From Conexibacter sp. (GTDB lineage: Bacteria; Actinomycetota; Thermoleophilia; Solirubrobacterales; Solirubrobacteraceae), in contig JAOPZG010000333.1 in assembly GCA_025964215.1 (NCBI GenBank), positions 1 through 5,851 on the forward strand: a stretch of DNA of 5,851 nt. Reading direction: 5' to 3'. Position 1 is the stretch's first letter, and each line of letters begins with the position of its first letter. Below the pieces are notes generated by a model that was given only the letters and a program-made list of their open reading frames with translations, was not told the origin of the DNA and did not search any database. The position numbers and the translations under genes were made by a program. Below, in pieces: positions 1 to 5,851 of the stretch.

Positions 1-339
1 GTTGGTCTTCGCGAGCAGCGGCGCGCCGGCGGCCTGGAGGCGCGCGACGACCGAGGCGGTGTAGGGCGGGCGGTAGCCCTCGAGGATCTTCGAGCCCGAC
101 TGCGACGGCACGCCCTCGGTGCAGAAGAGGTCCTTGACGGCGAGGGGGACGCCGGCGAGCGGGCTGCCGCTGGCGGCCGCGGCGCGCGCGGGGGCTTCCT
201 CGGCAACCCACGTGTAGGCGTTGAGCTCGTCGGCCGCGGCCTTGGCGCGGTAGGCCTCGAAGAGCTCGGCGGCGTCGAGGTCGCCGGCGGCGATCGCGTC
301 GGCCGCCTGCTTGGCGGTGAGGAGCGTCAGATCAGCCAT
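1..339 (-). CDS. gatA: Glutamyl/aspartyl-tRNA amidotransferase subunit A, N-terminal part (runs off left edge)
   Basis: This is the amidase subunit of the GatCAB complex. The complex releases ammonia from glutamine and uses it to convert Glu-tRNA(Gln) and/or Asp-tRNA(Asn) to the correctly amidated form in the cytoplasm. Only the first 113 codons are present; the family is usually about 480-500 residues, so the Ser-cisSer part of the catalytic triad lies outside the window. What is visible is typical of the amidase-signature family: a helical N-terminus, then GVPLAVKD at residues 63-70 with K69 as the expected catalytic lysine, then GSKILEGY at 82-89 and a final AKTN at 110-113, which matches the conserved GKTN stretch of GatA. 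The ATG start is supported by GGAGGT seven bases upstream. The gene follows gatC after 72 nt. The usual Asn after VKD is Leu here (VKDLF), a mild variation. Family assignment is firm because gatC is adjacent. Confidence 0.95.
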   Translation of the reverse strand, partial: MADLTLLTAKQAADAIAAGDLDAAELFEAYRAKAAADELNAYTWVAEEAPARAAAASGSPLAGVPLAVKDLFCTEGVPSQSGSKILEGYRPPYTASVVARLQAAGAPLLAKTN

Positions 340-346
340 CGGCCTG

Positions 347-352
347 ACCTCC
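347..352 (-). promoter_or_regulatory. Ribosome binding site of gatA
   Basis: The minus strand reads GGAGGT followed by a 7-nt spacer and ATG at 339-337. It is one of the two strongest Shine-Dalgarno matches in the window and fixes the gatA start. gatC just upstream has none, so gatA can initiate independently of readthrough from gatC. Confidence 0.8.
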
Positions 353-362
353 GGCCGCGGGA

Positions 363-384
363 GCGAGCCGCCAGGCGAGCCGCC
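363..384. repeat. Short direct repeat in the gatC-gatA gap
   Basis: The plus-strand 10-mer gcgagccgcc occurs at 363-372 and again at 375-384, separated by AG. This is a 12-nt period with two copies. It lies in the untranslated gap between gatC and gatA, just upstream of the gatA ribosome binding site. It could be simple low-complexity GC sequence or part of a leader structure; nothing in the sequence decides this. Confidence 0.5.
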
Positions 385-411
385 GCCCGGCATGCGAGCG
401 CTCTGCGCGAG

Positions 412-702
412 TCATGCCGCAGCCTGCGGGCTCGGGACGAGGAAGCCGCCGTCCTGCACGGCGGGCGCGGCGGCAAGCGCGACGTCGCGCGGCAGGCACG
501 GCGTCTCGACGTCGGCGCGCAGGGCGTTGGCCACCTCCACGACGTGGCTCGTCGGCGCGACGTCGTCGAGCTGGAGCTGGGAGATCGTCTCGATGTGGCC
601 CAGGACGGAGGACAGCTCGGTCGCCATCCGCCCGACCTCGTCGTCGGAGAGCTCGAGGCGCGCCAGCTTGGCGACGTGGAGTACCTGCTCGCGGTCGATC
701 AC
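412..702 (-). CDS. gatC: Glutamyl/aspartyl-tRNA amidotransferase subunit C
   Basis: This is the small subunit of GatCAB. It wraps around the GatA-GatB interface and stabilises the complex. The product is 96 residues, the normal length for the family (about 95-100). Family marks are the N-terminal helix with HVAKLARLEL at residues 9-18, DVAPTSHV at 47-54 (the conserved PTxHV-like region), and a C-terminal DGGFLVP at 84-90 matching the conserved FxVP end. The start is a GTG at 702-700. It gives VIDREQVLHVAKLARL, which aligns with the normal GatC N-terminus, and no other in-frame start fits as well. No convincing Shine-Dalgarno precedes it. The stop of membrane protein C lies only 11 nt upstream, so translation is probably coupled. 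gatA follows 72 nt downstream. Confidence 0.94.
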   Translation of the reverse strand: MIDREQVLHVAKLARLELSDDEVGRMATELSSVLGHIETISQLQLDDVAPTSHVVEVANALRADVETPCLPRDVALAAAPAVQDGGFLVPSPQAAA

Positions 703-713
703 GACCCGCGAGT

Positions 714-1196
714 CTAGGAGAGGAGCGGCGGCGCGGTGGTGCGGCGGCTCGCGCGCCAGGCGAGCGCGACGCCGAGCAGAGAGAGCAGCGCGAAGCTGAG
801 CCCGATCCCGGCGGCGGGCGTGACGTCGACGAAGCGGTTGGCCTCGCCGCGGCCGAGGCCGGGTTGCGTCACGACGCGGACGGCGAGGATCGCGGTCGCC
901 GCGACGTCCAGCGCGAGCAGCGCGGTCAACGGTCGGCGAGCGCGCGGTCCCTCGCGCAGCATGAGCGCCGCGGCGGCGAGCGCCGCGAGGACGCAGAGCA
1001 CGAGCGCGACCGCCGCGAGGAGGCCGAGCCCGCCGAGCGCGTCGCCGGAGACGTGCAGCGGCGCGCGCGTGTCGGTGAAGGCCGGGAGCGAGTAGCACGT
1101 CCACCCGCACGGCTCCGGGTCGTAGCCGAACCACCGGAACGCCGCGGTGACCGCGAGGCCGAGCGCGCCGACGATCGCGAGCGCCGCCGCCCTCAC
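714..1196 (-). CDS. Small four-helix membrane protein C, function unknown
   Basis: This is a 160-residue integral membrane protein that I cannot assign to a named family. Predicted helices lie at about residues 3-22, 55-80, 92-110 and 126-148. The basic loop REGPRARRP (81-89) between helices 2 and 3 and the basic C-terminal tail (WRASRR) imply an N-in, C-in topology. The first outside loop holds WFGYDPEP and a CGWTC pair (C30, C34) that could form a disulfide or bind a ligand; the other two membrane proteins of this operon lack it. VRVVTQPG before helix 4 resembles VRVTIAQPG in protein A. The GTG start at 1196-1194 overlaps the TGA of the SDR gene (GTGA) and is preceded by GGGGAG eight bases upstream. 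A much longer open frame extends further upstream, but it runs antiparallel in register to the SDR gene's own codons and is not real. Confidence 0.82.
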   Translation of the reverse strand: MRAAALAIVGALGLAVTAAFRWFGYDPEPCGWTCYSLPAFTDTRAPLHVSGDALGGLGLLAAVALVLCVLAALAAAALMLREGPRARRPLTALLALDVAATAILAVRVVTQPGLGRGEANRFVDVTPAAGIGLSFALLSLLGVALAWRASRRTTAPPLLS

Positions 1197-2083
1197 CGCA
1201 GCGGCTCCCCGCGCTCGTCGAGGTGGTCGCGCCACGAGCGCTTGGGGTCGTAGCCGAGCAGGCGGCGGGCCTTGGCGATCGAGATGCCGCCGGCGTCGGG
1301 GCGGTCGAGCGGGCGCAGCGGGATCGTGTCGGCGAGGCCCTGGCGCTCCAGCAGCTCGGGCAGCGTGAGCGTCGAGGCCGCGTCGGGCGAGGCGATGTAG
1401 AAGACCTCGTGGCCCGGCAACTCGGAGGCGGCGGCGAGCAGCAGCGCGTCGGCGCTGTCCTCGACGGCGATGTAGGCCCAGAAGCCCGCGCTCGGCGCGT
1501 CGGGATCGCGGAGCTGCGGCCCGAGGTTGTGCGCGTAGTTGTCGTCGTTCTGCACCCACGACGGCCGGATGGTGATGGCCTTGATGTCGGAGCGAGCGAC
1601 CGCGGCGTCACAGAGCTGCTCGCCGAACGCCTTCGCCAGCGCGTAGGGGTCCTGCGGGGCGACGCGGTGCTCCTCGTCGACCGGCAGGTAGTCCGGCGCG
1701 AACGGGCGCTCGGGGAAGAAGAAGCCGGGCACGGTCTCGCTGGAGACGTGCACGAATCGGGGCACGCCGAAGCGCACGGCGGCCTCGAGCAGGTTGAACG
1801 TCCCCATCAGGTTGTTGTGGAACACGACGTGCGGCGGGTTGCCGGTCGGCTCCGGGATCGCGGCGGCGTGGATGACCGCGTCGAAGCGCGTCCGGGCCAA
1901 CAGCGCGAAGGCAGAGCCGGGATCCGTGAGGTCGGCCTGCTGGTAGCGCGGGGCGTCCGGGTCGGGACGGTCGAACGACGGCCGCGCCAAGTCGACGCCG
2001 GTGACCCGATGGCCGGCGGCCAGCGCCGCGGCGCTGGTCGCGCGGCCGACCTTGCCGTGGGCGCCGGTGATGAGGAGCTTCAT
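1193..2083 (-). CDS. NAD(P)-dependent epimerase/dehydratase (extended SDR family), substrate unknown
   Basis: This is a 296-residue soluble Rossmann-fold protein of the extended short-chain dehydrogenase/reductase family. The cofactor glycine motif TGAHGKVG is at residues 6-13. D31 at the end of the second strand suggests NAD(H) rather than NADP. DLTD at 51-54 would contact adenine, and HAAA is at 72-75. The catalytic set is Ser114/Ser115 in VSSE and YALAK with Y147 and K151, followed by IRPSWV at 172-177, as expected for the extended class. Members act on nucleotide sugars, uronic acids or related substrates; the C-terminal substrate domain does not tell me which. The ATG at 2083 overlaps the stop of membrane protein B (ATGA). 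A weak AGGG lies 8 nt upstream, and an earlier GTG at 2125 would add 14 residues that do not look like the family. The end overlaps membrane protein C by 4 nt. Family is certain, reaction unknown. Confidence 0.92.
   Translation of the reverse strand: MKLLITGAHGKVGRATSAAALAAGHRVTGVDLARPSFDRPDPDAPRYQQADLTDPGSAFALLARTRFDAVIHAAAIPEPTGNPPHVVFHNNLMGTFNLLEAAVRFGVPRFVHVSSETVPGFFFPERPFAPDYLPVDEEHRVAPQDPYALAKAFGEQLCDAAVARSDIKAITIRPSWVQNDDNYAHNLGPQLRDPDAPSAGFWAYIAVEDSADALLLAAASELPGHEVFYIASPDAASTLTLPELLERQGLADTIPLRPLDRPDAGGISIAKARRLLGYDPKRSWRDHLDERGEPLR
1205..1210 (-). promoter_or_regulatory. Ribosome binding site of membrane protein C
   Basis: GGGGAG on the minus strand lies 8 nt before the GTG at 1196. 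It sits inside the last codons of the SDR gene. Together with the GTGA overlap, it decides the start of protein C over the longer open frame. Confidence 0.6.
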
Positions 2084-2487
2084 GCCTGGAGCCCTACCCG
2101 TGTCCGCCACGACCACACCGCGCACCCGAGCAGCGCGGCGCTCAGCGCCACGCCCGCGTACGCCGGCCAGCGCAGGACGACGAGGTCGTCCTCCGTCGCG
2201 AGCACGACGACGAGCACCACGAGCGCGACCGCGCCGACGGCCACCGCCTCGCGCGCCAGCCCGGCGAGCGTCCCGGCCGCGGCGAGCCCGAGCAGCGCGA
2301 GCGGCAGCCAGCCGAGGCCGCCCCGGCCGGAGGCGTGCAGCTCGTCGTACTGGTTGAGCAGGTTGAGGATCCCGCCGCCGTCCGGGTCGGGCCGCTGCGT
2401 GGAGAGCGGCGCGTCGAGCGCGAACCAGCTCAGCGACAGCACACCGGCGAGCGCGGCCGTCACGGCCAGCGCCGCGACCCGCGCCAC
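2080..2487 (-). CDS. Small four-helix membrane protein B, function unknown
   Basis: This is a 135-residue integral membrane protein of no family I can name. Predicted helices lie at about residues 3-22, 59-77, 79-97 and 108-127. After helix 1 comes SWFALDAP, recalling the WF at the same place in proteins A and C. A polar outside loop of about 35 residues follows and contains DGGGILNLLNQYDEL. Before helix 4 is RWPAYAGVALSA, close to [12 protein letters not shown] in protein A. The C-terminal tail is basic (WSWRTR). The chosen start is GTG at 2487-2485, 5 nt after the stop of protein A. There is no clear Shine-Dalgarno, so coupling to protein A is likely. A GTG at 2463 is possible but would cut helix 1. 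The TGA overlaps the ATG of the SDR gene. Confidence 0.78.
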   Translation of the reverse strand: MARVAALAVTAALAGVLSLSWFALDAPLSTQRPDPDGGGILNLLNQYDELHASGRGGLGWLPLALLGLAAAGTLAGLAREAVAVGAVALVVLVVVLATEDDLVVLRWPAYAGVALSAALLGCAVWSWRTRVGLQA

Positions 2488-2492
2488 GCCGC

Positions 2493-2951
2493 TCAGGTGC
2501 CCGGCGCGGTCTGCGCGGGCGGCGGCGTGTAGGCCACGGCCTCGGGCGAGTCGGTGCGCTCGTCCTTGAGGCTGACGAAGCCGCCGACCGGGATCAGGAT
2601 CGCGAAGAGCAGGCCGAGGTAGGCGGGGAGCTGGACGCTCACCAGCGCGTCCACGCCCGGCTGCGCGATCGTCACGCGCACCACCAGCACCAGGAAGATC
2701 AGGACGCCGAGGCCGACGGTGAGCACCGCCGCACCGACGGGCCAGGCGGGCGAGGTCCGCTTGACCGTCATGTAGGACAAGCTCAGCCCCCCGAAGATGG
2801 CGAGGCAGAGCAGGAGGTCCATGAGCCAGCCGAGCGTGCTCCAGCCCGAGCGCCCGAACGCTCCCACGGCGAACCACTGGAAGAACAGCACCACCAACAA
2901 CCCCACCGACCCCGCGGCCGCGACCCACTCCCCCGCGCGCAGCCGGTTCAT
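2493..2951 (-). CDS. Small four-helix membrane protein A, function unknown
   Basis: This is a 152-residue integral membrane protein, unassigned. It begins [10 protein letters not shown], a short basic cytoplasmic end. Helices lie at about residues 9-28, 42-61, 70-92 and 107-127. A TVKRTS loop (62-67) sits between helices 2 and 3 on the inside. The tail of about 25 residues is hydrophilic and proline-rich ([11 protein letters not shown], then TPPPAQTAP). FFQWF ends helix 1, and [10 protein letters not shown] fills the first outside loop. VRVTIAQPG and [10 protein letters not shown] flank the second outside loop and recur in altered form in proteins C and B. The ATG at 2951-2949 overlaps the TGA of folD (ATGA) and is preceded by a perfect AGGAGG with a 7-nt spacer. 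The frame is open further upstream, but that part is only a shadow of folD. Confidence 0.85.
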   Translation of the reverse strand: MNRLRAGEWVAAAGSVGLLVVLFFQWFAVGAFGRSGWSTLGWLMDLLLCLAIFGGLSLSYMTVKRTSPAWPVGAAVLTVGLGVLIFLVLVVRVTIAQPGVDALVSVQLPAYLGLLFAILIPVGGFVSLKDERTDSPEAVAYTPPPAQTAPGT

Positions 2952-3823
2952 GCCGTCGCCTCCTCGCGCGAGACGAGCTCGGCGGCGGTTAGGGTGTTGC
3001 GCAGCAGCATGGCGATCGTCATCGGGCCGACGCCGCCCGGGACCGGCGTGATCGCGCCGGCGACCGCGACGGCCTCGGCGAAGTCGACGTCGCCGTGCAG
3101 GCCGTCCTCGGAGCGGTTGATCCCCACGTCGACGACCGCGGCGCCCGGCTTGATCCAGTCGCCCTTGACCATCCGGTCGCGGCCGACCGCGGCGACCAGC
3201 ACGTCGGCGGTCCGCGCGACCGCGGCGAGGTCCTTGGTCCGCGAGTGGGCGATCGTCACCGTCGCGTTGGCGGCCAGCAGCAGCTGGGCCATCGGCTTGC
3301 CGAAGAGGTTCGAGCGCCCGATCACGACCGCGTGCGCGCCCGACAGCGAGACGCCCGCCTCGGCGAGCAGCACCATCACGCCCGCCGGCGTGCACGGCCG
3401 CAGCCCCTCGCGCCCGAGCGCCAGGTAGCCGGCGCTCAGCGGCGTCAGGCCGTCGACGTCCTTGCGCGCGTCGATCAGGCCCGTGAGGTGGACCCCGTCG
3501 AGATGGTCCGGGACCGGGAGCTGGCAGAGGATCCCGCTTACGGCGTCGTCCTCGTTGAGCTGCTCGATCAGCGCCTCGACCTGCTCGCCCGAGGCGTCCG
3601 CGGGCAGCTCGTGGTGGAACGACGCGATCCCGACCTCGCCCGCCGACTTGCGCTTGTTGGCGACGTAGATCGCGCTCGCCGGGTCCTCGCCGACGAGGAT
3701 CGTCGCCAGCCCCGGCGTGCGGCCCGTGCGCTCGGTGAACGCCGCGACGTCGCGGGCCACCTGCTCCCGGACCTTCGCCGCGATCGCCTTGCCGTCGATG
3801 ATCTCCGCGCTCACGCCCGCCAC
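2948..3823 (-). CDS. folD: Bifunctional methylenetetrahydrofolate dehydrogenase / methenyltetrahydrofolate cyclohydrolase
   Basis: This cytoplasmic enzyme interconverts 5,10-methylene-THF and 10-formyl-THF in two steps using NADP. It supplies one-carbon units for purines and for formylation of initiator Met-tRNA. The product is 291 residues, normal for bacterial FolD. Motifs, in order, are ILVGEDPAS at 42-50, YVANK at 53-57 with Y53 and the catalytic K57, GILCQLPVP at 97-105, KDVDG at 121-125 with D124, the NADP loop [11 protein letters not shown] at 167-177, and the signature PGGVGPMT at 262-269. All key residues are present. The GTG start at 3823 is 1 nt after the helicase stop. A second in-frame GTG at 3814 would remove only three residues and is equally possible, since neither has a strong Shine-Dalgarno. 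The 3' end overlaps membrane protein A by 4 nt. Confidence 0.97.
   Translation of the reverse strand: MAGVSAEIIDGKAIAAKVREQVARDVAAFTERTGRTPGLATILVGEDPASAIYVANKRKSAGEVGIASFHHELPADASGEQVEALIEQLNEDDAVSGILCQLPVPDHLDGVHLTGLIDARKDVDGLTPLSAGYLALGREGLRPCTPAGVMVLLAEAGVSLSGAHAVVIGRSNLFGKPMAQLLLAANATVTIAHSRTKDLAAVARTADVLVAAVGRDRMVKGDWIKPGAAVVDVGINRSEDGLHGDVDFAEAVAVAGAITPVPGGVGPMTIAMLLRNTLTAAELVSREEATA
2959..2964 (-). promoter_or_regulatory. Ribosome binding site of membrane protein A
   Basis: A full AGGAGG on the minus strand, 7 nt before the ATG at 2951, is embedded in the last codons of folD (the Glu-Glu before the end). It fixes the start of protein A and suggests that this membrane protein is well translated. 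Confidence 0.8.
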
Positions 3824-3824
3824 G

Positions 3825-5851
3825 CTAACGCTTCTCGAGCGGGGCGTACTCGGCCATCAGCTTCCGCTCGCTGCCGTCCTTCGCGAAGCGGATCAGCACG
3901 ACGCCGCCCGGCTCGGTCCCCGTGACGACGCCCTCGCCGAAGGCGGCGTGCAGGACGTCGTCGCCGACCCGGAAGCCCTCGCCCGCCGAGGCCTTCGGCG
4001 CGTCGGTGCGCATCGAGGCCCACGACGCCGAGGCGCGCGGCCGGATCCCACCGGCGCCGCCGCGGTCCGCGCTCGCCCCGCTGGCCCAGCCGCTCGGCGC
4101 GGCCTCGCGATCGAGGAACTCGTCCGGGACCTCCCCCAGGAAGCGGCTCGGCAGCCCGTAGGCGCGCGAGCCGAAGACGTTGCGCTGGCGCGCGTGGGTC
4201 AGCGTCAGCGAGCGCATCGCCCGCGTCATCCCGACGTAGCAGAGGCGCCGCTCCTCCTCGAGCGTCCCCTCGTCCAGCGAGCGCGAGTGCGGGAAGACGC
4301 CCTCCTCCATCCCGATCATGAAGATGATGGGGTACTCCAGCCCCTTCGCGTTGTGCAGCGTCATCAGCGTCACCATGCCGCCGTCGTCCACGCGCGTGTC
4401 GGTGTCCGAGCGCAGCGCGGTCTCCTGGAGGAAGACGTCGAGGCGGTCCTGCTCGGCGCGGTGCGTGCCGTCGAACTCGCGCGCGACCTCGACGAGCTGC
4501 TCGAGGTTCTCGATCCGCCCCTGAGCCTCGATCGTGCGCTCGGCGGCGAGCGCGTCGAGGTAGCCGCTCTCGTGCAGGACCGCCTCGAGCAGGTCGCCCA
4601 TCGGGACGTTGTCGGCGACGCGCTCGCGCAGGCCCGTCATGGTGTCCATGAACCGCCCGATCGAGCGGATCGCCGCCGTGCCCAGGCCGGGCACGCCGGC
4701 CGGGTCGAGCGCCGCGTCCCAGGTCGTGACGCCCATCGTCTCGGCGTGGGCCAGGACCCGCGAGAGCGACGTCTGGCCGATCCCGCGCTTGGGCGAGTTG
4801 GCCACGCGGGTGAAGGAGATCGCGTCGGCCGGGTTGGCCAGCAGCGTCAGGTAGGAGAGCGCGTCCTTGACCTCGGCGCGCTCGTAGAACTTCGTCCCGC
4901 CGATGATCTGGAACGGGACGTCGGCGCGCACGAGCGCGTCCTGGAGCACCCGCGACTGCGCGTTGGTCCTATACAGGCACGCCATCTCGGCGAGCGAGAC
5001 GCCCTCGTCGCGGAGCCGCTCGACCTCGCCGAGGACGTAGCGCGCCTCGGCGTACTCGTCGTCGAGCTCGCGGACGATGACCGGGTCGCCCGCGCCCTGG
5101 TCGGTCCACAGCGTCTTGTGCATCTGCGCGCGGTTGTGCGCGATGACGGCGTTCGACGCGTCGAGGATCGTCTGCGTGGAGCGGTAGTTCTGCTCCAACT
5201 TGATGACGTGCGCGTCGGGGAAGTCGTCCTGGAAGTCCAGGATGTTGCGGATGTCCGCGCCGCGGAAGGAGTAGACCGACTGCGCGTCGTCGCCGACGAC
5301 CGCGAGGTTCTTGTGCTCGCCGGCGAGCAGCTGGAGCAGCCGGTACTGCGCGTGGTTGGTGTCCTGGTACTCGTCGACGAGCACGTGGCGGAACGACGCG
5401 CTGTAGCGCGCCTGGACCTCCGGGAAGAGCTCGAGGACGTTGACCATGCGGAACAGCAGGTCGTCGAAGTCCATCGCGTTCATCCGGTGCAGGTCGCGCT
5501 CGTAGAGCTCGTAGACGTCGGCGAGCATCTCGTCGAACGGCGACGCGACCGCTACGCGTATGTCCGATGCGGCGCGCAGGCGGTTCTTCGCCGCCGAGAT
5601 CTGGTTGTGGATCGCCGCGGGGGTGTATCGCTTGGGATCGACGCCGACCGCATCGGCGCAGCGCTTGGTCAGCCGCCGCGCGTCGGCCTGGTCATAGATC
5701 GTGAACTGGCGCGTGTAGCCCAGGCGCTCGGCCTCCGAGCGCAGAATGCGCGCACAGGCGGCGTGGAAGGTCATCAGCCACATGCCGCGTGTGGCGCGCC
5801 CCAGCAGCTGCCCGACGCGCCCGGCCATCTCCTTGGCGGCCTTGTTGGTGA
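3825..5851 (-). CDS. pcrA: ATP-dependent DNA helicase PcrA/UvrD (SF1A), N-terminus beyond right edge
   Basis: This is a 3'-5' DNA helicase of nucleotide excision repair and replication-transcription conflict handling. About 675 codons are visible. The Walker A lysine and Q motif (roughly the first 60-70 residues) lie outside the window. The frame runs to the edge through TNKAAKEM, which is motif Ia, so the ATG at 5828 is internal and not the start. Counting from that Met, the marks are TFHAACARI (20-28, motif Ib), VDEYQDTN (151-158, Walker B), [15 protein letters not shown] (177-191, motif III), LEQNYRST (211-218, motif IV), [10 protein letters not shown] (490-499, motif V) and [13 protein letters not shown] (525-537, motif VI). 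A low-complexity linker at about 573-618 leads to a Tudor-like end, [11 protein letters not shown] (625-635) to APLEKR, which in PcrA/UvrD binds RNA polymerase. Ala replaces the usual second Asp of GDxDQ in motif III, a known sort of variation. PcrA and UvrD cannot be told apart firmly by sequence. Confidence 0.96.
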   Translation of the reverse strand, partial: TNKAAKEMAGRVGQLLGRATRGMWLMTFHAACARILRSEAERLGYTRQFTIYDQADARRLTKRCADAVGVDPKRYTPAAIHNQISAAKNRLRAASDIRVAVASPFDEMLADVYELYERDLHRMNAMDFDDLLFRMVNVLELFPEVQARYSASFRHVLVDEYQDTNHAQYRLLQLLAGEHKNLAVVGDDAQSVYSFRGADIRNILDFQDDFPDAHVIKLEQNYRSTQTILDASNAVIAHNRAQMHKTLWTDQGAGDPVIVRELDDEYAEARYVLGEVERLRDEGVSLAEMACLYRTNAQSRVLQDALVRADVPFQIIGGTKFYERAEVKDALSYLTLLANPADAISFTRVANSPKRGIGQTSLSRVLAHAETMGVTTWDAALDPAGVPGLGTAAIRSIGRFMDTMTGLRERVADNVPMGDLLEAVLHESGYLDALAAERTIEAQGRIENLEQLVEVAREFDGTHRAEQDRLDVFLQETALRSDTDTRVDDGGMVTLMTLHNAKGLEYPIIFMIGMEEGVFPHSRSLDEGTLEEERRLCYVGMTRAMRSLTLTHARQRNVFGSRAYGLPSRFLGEVPDEFLDREAAPSGWASGASADRGGAGGIRPRASASWASMRTDAPKASAGEGFRVGDDVLHAAFGEGVVTGTEPGGVVLIRFAKDGSERKLMAEYAPLEKR

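Noticed and set aside
391..411. A GCGC-AGA-GCGC hairpin after the gatC stop as a terminator
   Set aside because: The stem is only 4 bp with no following T-run, and gatA must be transcribed through it, so it is not a credible terminator.
412..1611. A 399-codon minus-strand open frame that could be read as a fusion ending in GatC
   Set aside because: Only the last 96 codons are GatC. The rest is an Arg/Pro/Ser-rich shadow of the SDR gene and of protein C in another frame.
1223..2569. A 448-codon open frame on the plus strand
   Set aside because: It lies antisense to the SDR gene and protein B, is dominated by Arg, Gly, Ala, Val and Glu, and has no domain or motif. It arises because stop codons are rare at this GC content.
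2080..2928. A 282-codon open frame extending membrane protein B upstream
   Set aside because: The upstream part overlaps protein A out of frame and is Arg-rich with no helices. The GTG at 2487 just after the stop of A is the sensible start.
2493..3395. A 300-codon minus-strand open frame that could be a soluble domain fused to membrane protein A
   Set aside because: The first half is an Arg/Gly-rich out-of-frame reading of folD. The perfect AGGAGG and the ATGA junction place the true start at 2951.
3095..3925. A 276-codon plus-strand open frame antisense to folD
   Set aside because: Its composition is Arg/Ala/Asp-rich without any recognisable domain, while the opposite strand carries complete FolD motifs.
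5826..5828. ATG at 5828 as the start of the helicase
   Set aside because: The in-frame residues before it read TNKAAKE, the conserved motif Ia, so the gene continues past the window edge and this Met is internal.

Overview
The window is very GC-rich (third codon positions are almost all G or C), and all of its genes lie on the minus strand. It reads as one unbroken bacterial operon segment, transcribed from high to low coordinates: pcrA/uvrD-type helicase (N-terminus beyond the right edge) -> folD -> small 4-TM protein A -> small 4-TM protein B -> extended SDR/NAD-dependent epimerase -> small 4-TM protein C -> gatC -> gatA (C-terminus beyond the left edge). The GC bias, the GTG starts, the protein styles and the combination of helicase, folD and gatCA with small membrane proteins suggest a high-GC actinobacterium, most likely of the Thermoleophilia/Solirubrobacterales type (Conexibacter or Solirubrobacter relatives). 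That placement is inference from the look of the proteins and was not tested by a search.

Region by region: 3825-5851 holds most of an SF1A helicase with motifs Ia to VI and a C-terminal Tudor-like domain. 2948-3823 is a complete FolD. 2493-2951 and 2080-2487 encode two small four-helix membrane proteins. 1193-2083 encodes a Rossmann-fold extended SDR of unknown substrate. 714-1196 encodes a third small four-helix membrane protein. 412-702 is a complete GatC. 1-339 is the first 113 codons of GatA. The only noticeable intergenic gap is 340-411, which carries a strong ribosome binding site for gatA and a short direct repeat. No non-coding stretch reaches 300 bases, and I saw no tRNA, rRNA, mobile element, CRISPR array, clear promoter or terminator.

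Gene packing is extreme. pcrA and folD are separated by 1 nt, three junctions are 4-nt stop/start overlaps (ATGA, ATGA, GTGA), and the A-B and C-gatC gaps are 5 and 11 nt. This implies one transcript with translational coupling. The housekeeping members have clear roles: PcrA in DNA repair and conflict resolution, FolD in one-carbon supply (including formyl groups for initiator tRNA), and GatCAB in amidation of misacylated Glu-tRNA(Gln)/Asp-tRNA(Asn).

The novel part is the middle. Three membrane proteins share size, topology and several sequence marks and look like diverged paralogues. A sugar-nucleotide-type SDR sits between the second and third of them. Their function is unknown and they are the main thing worth following up.
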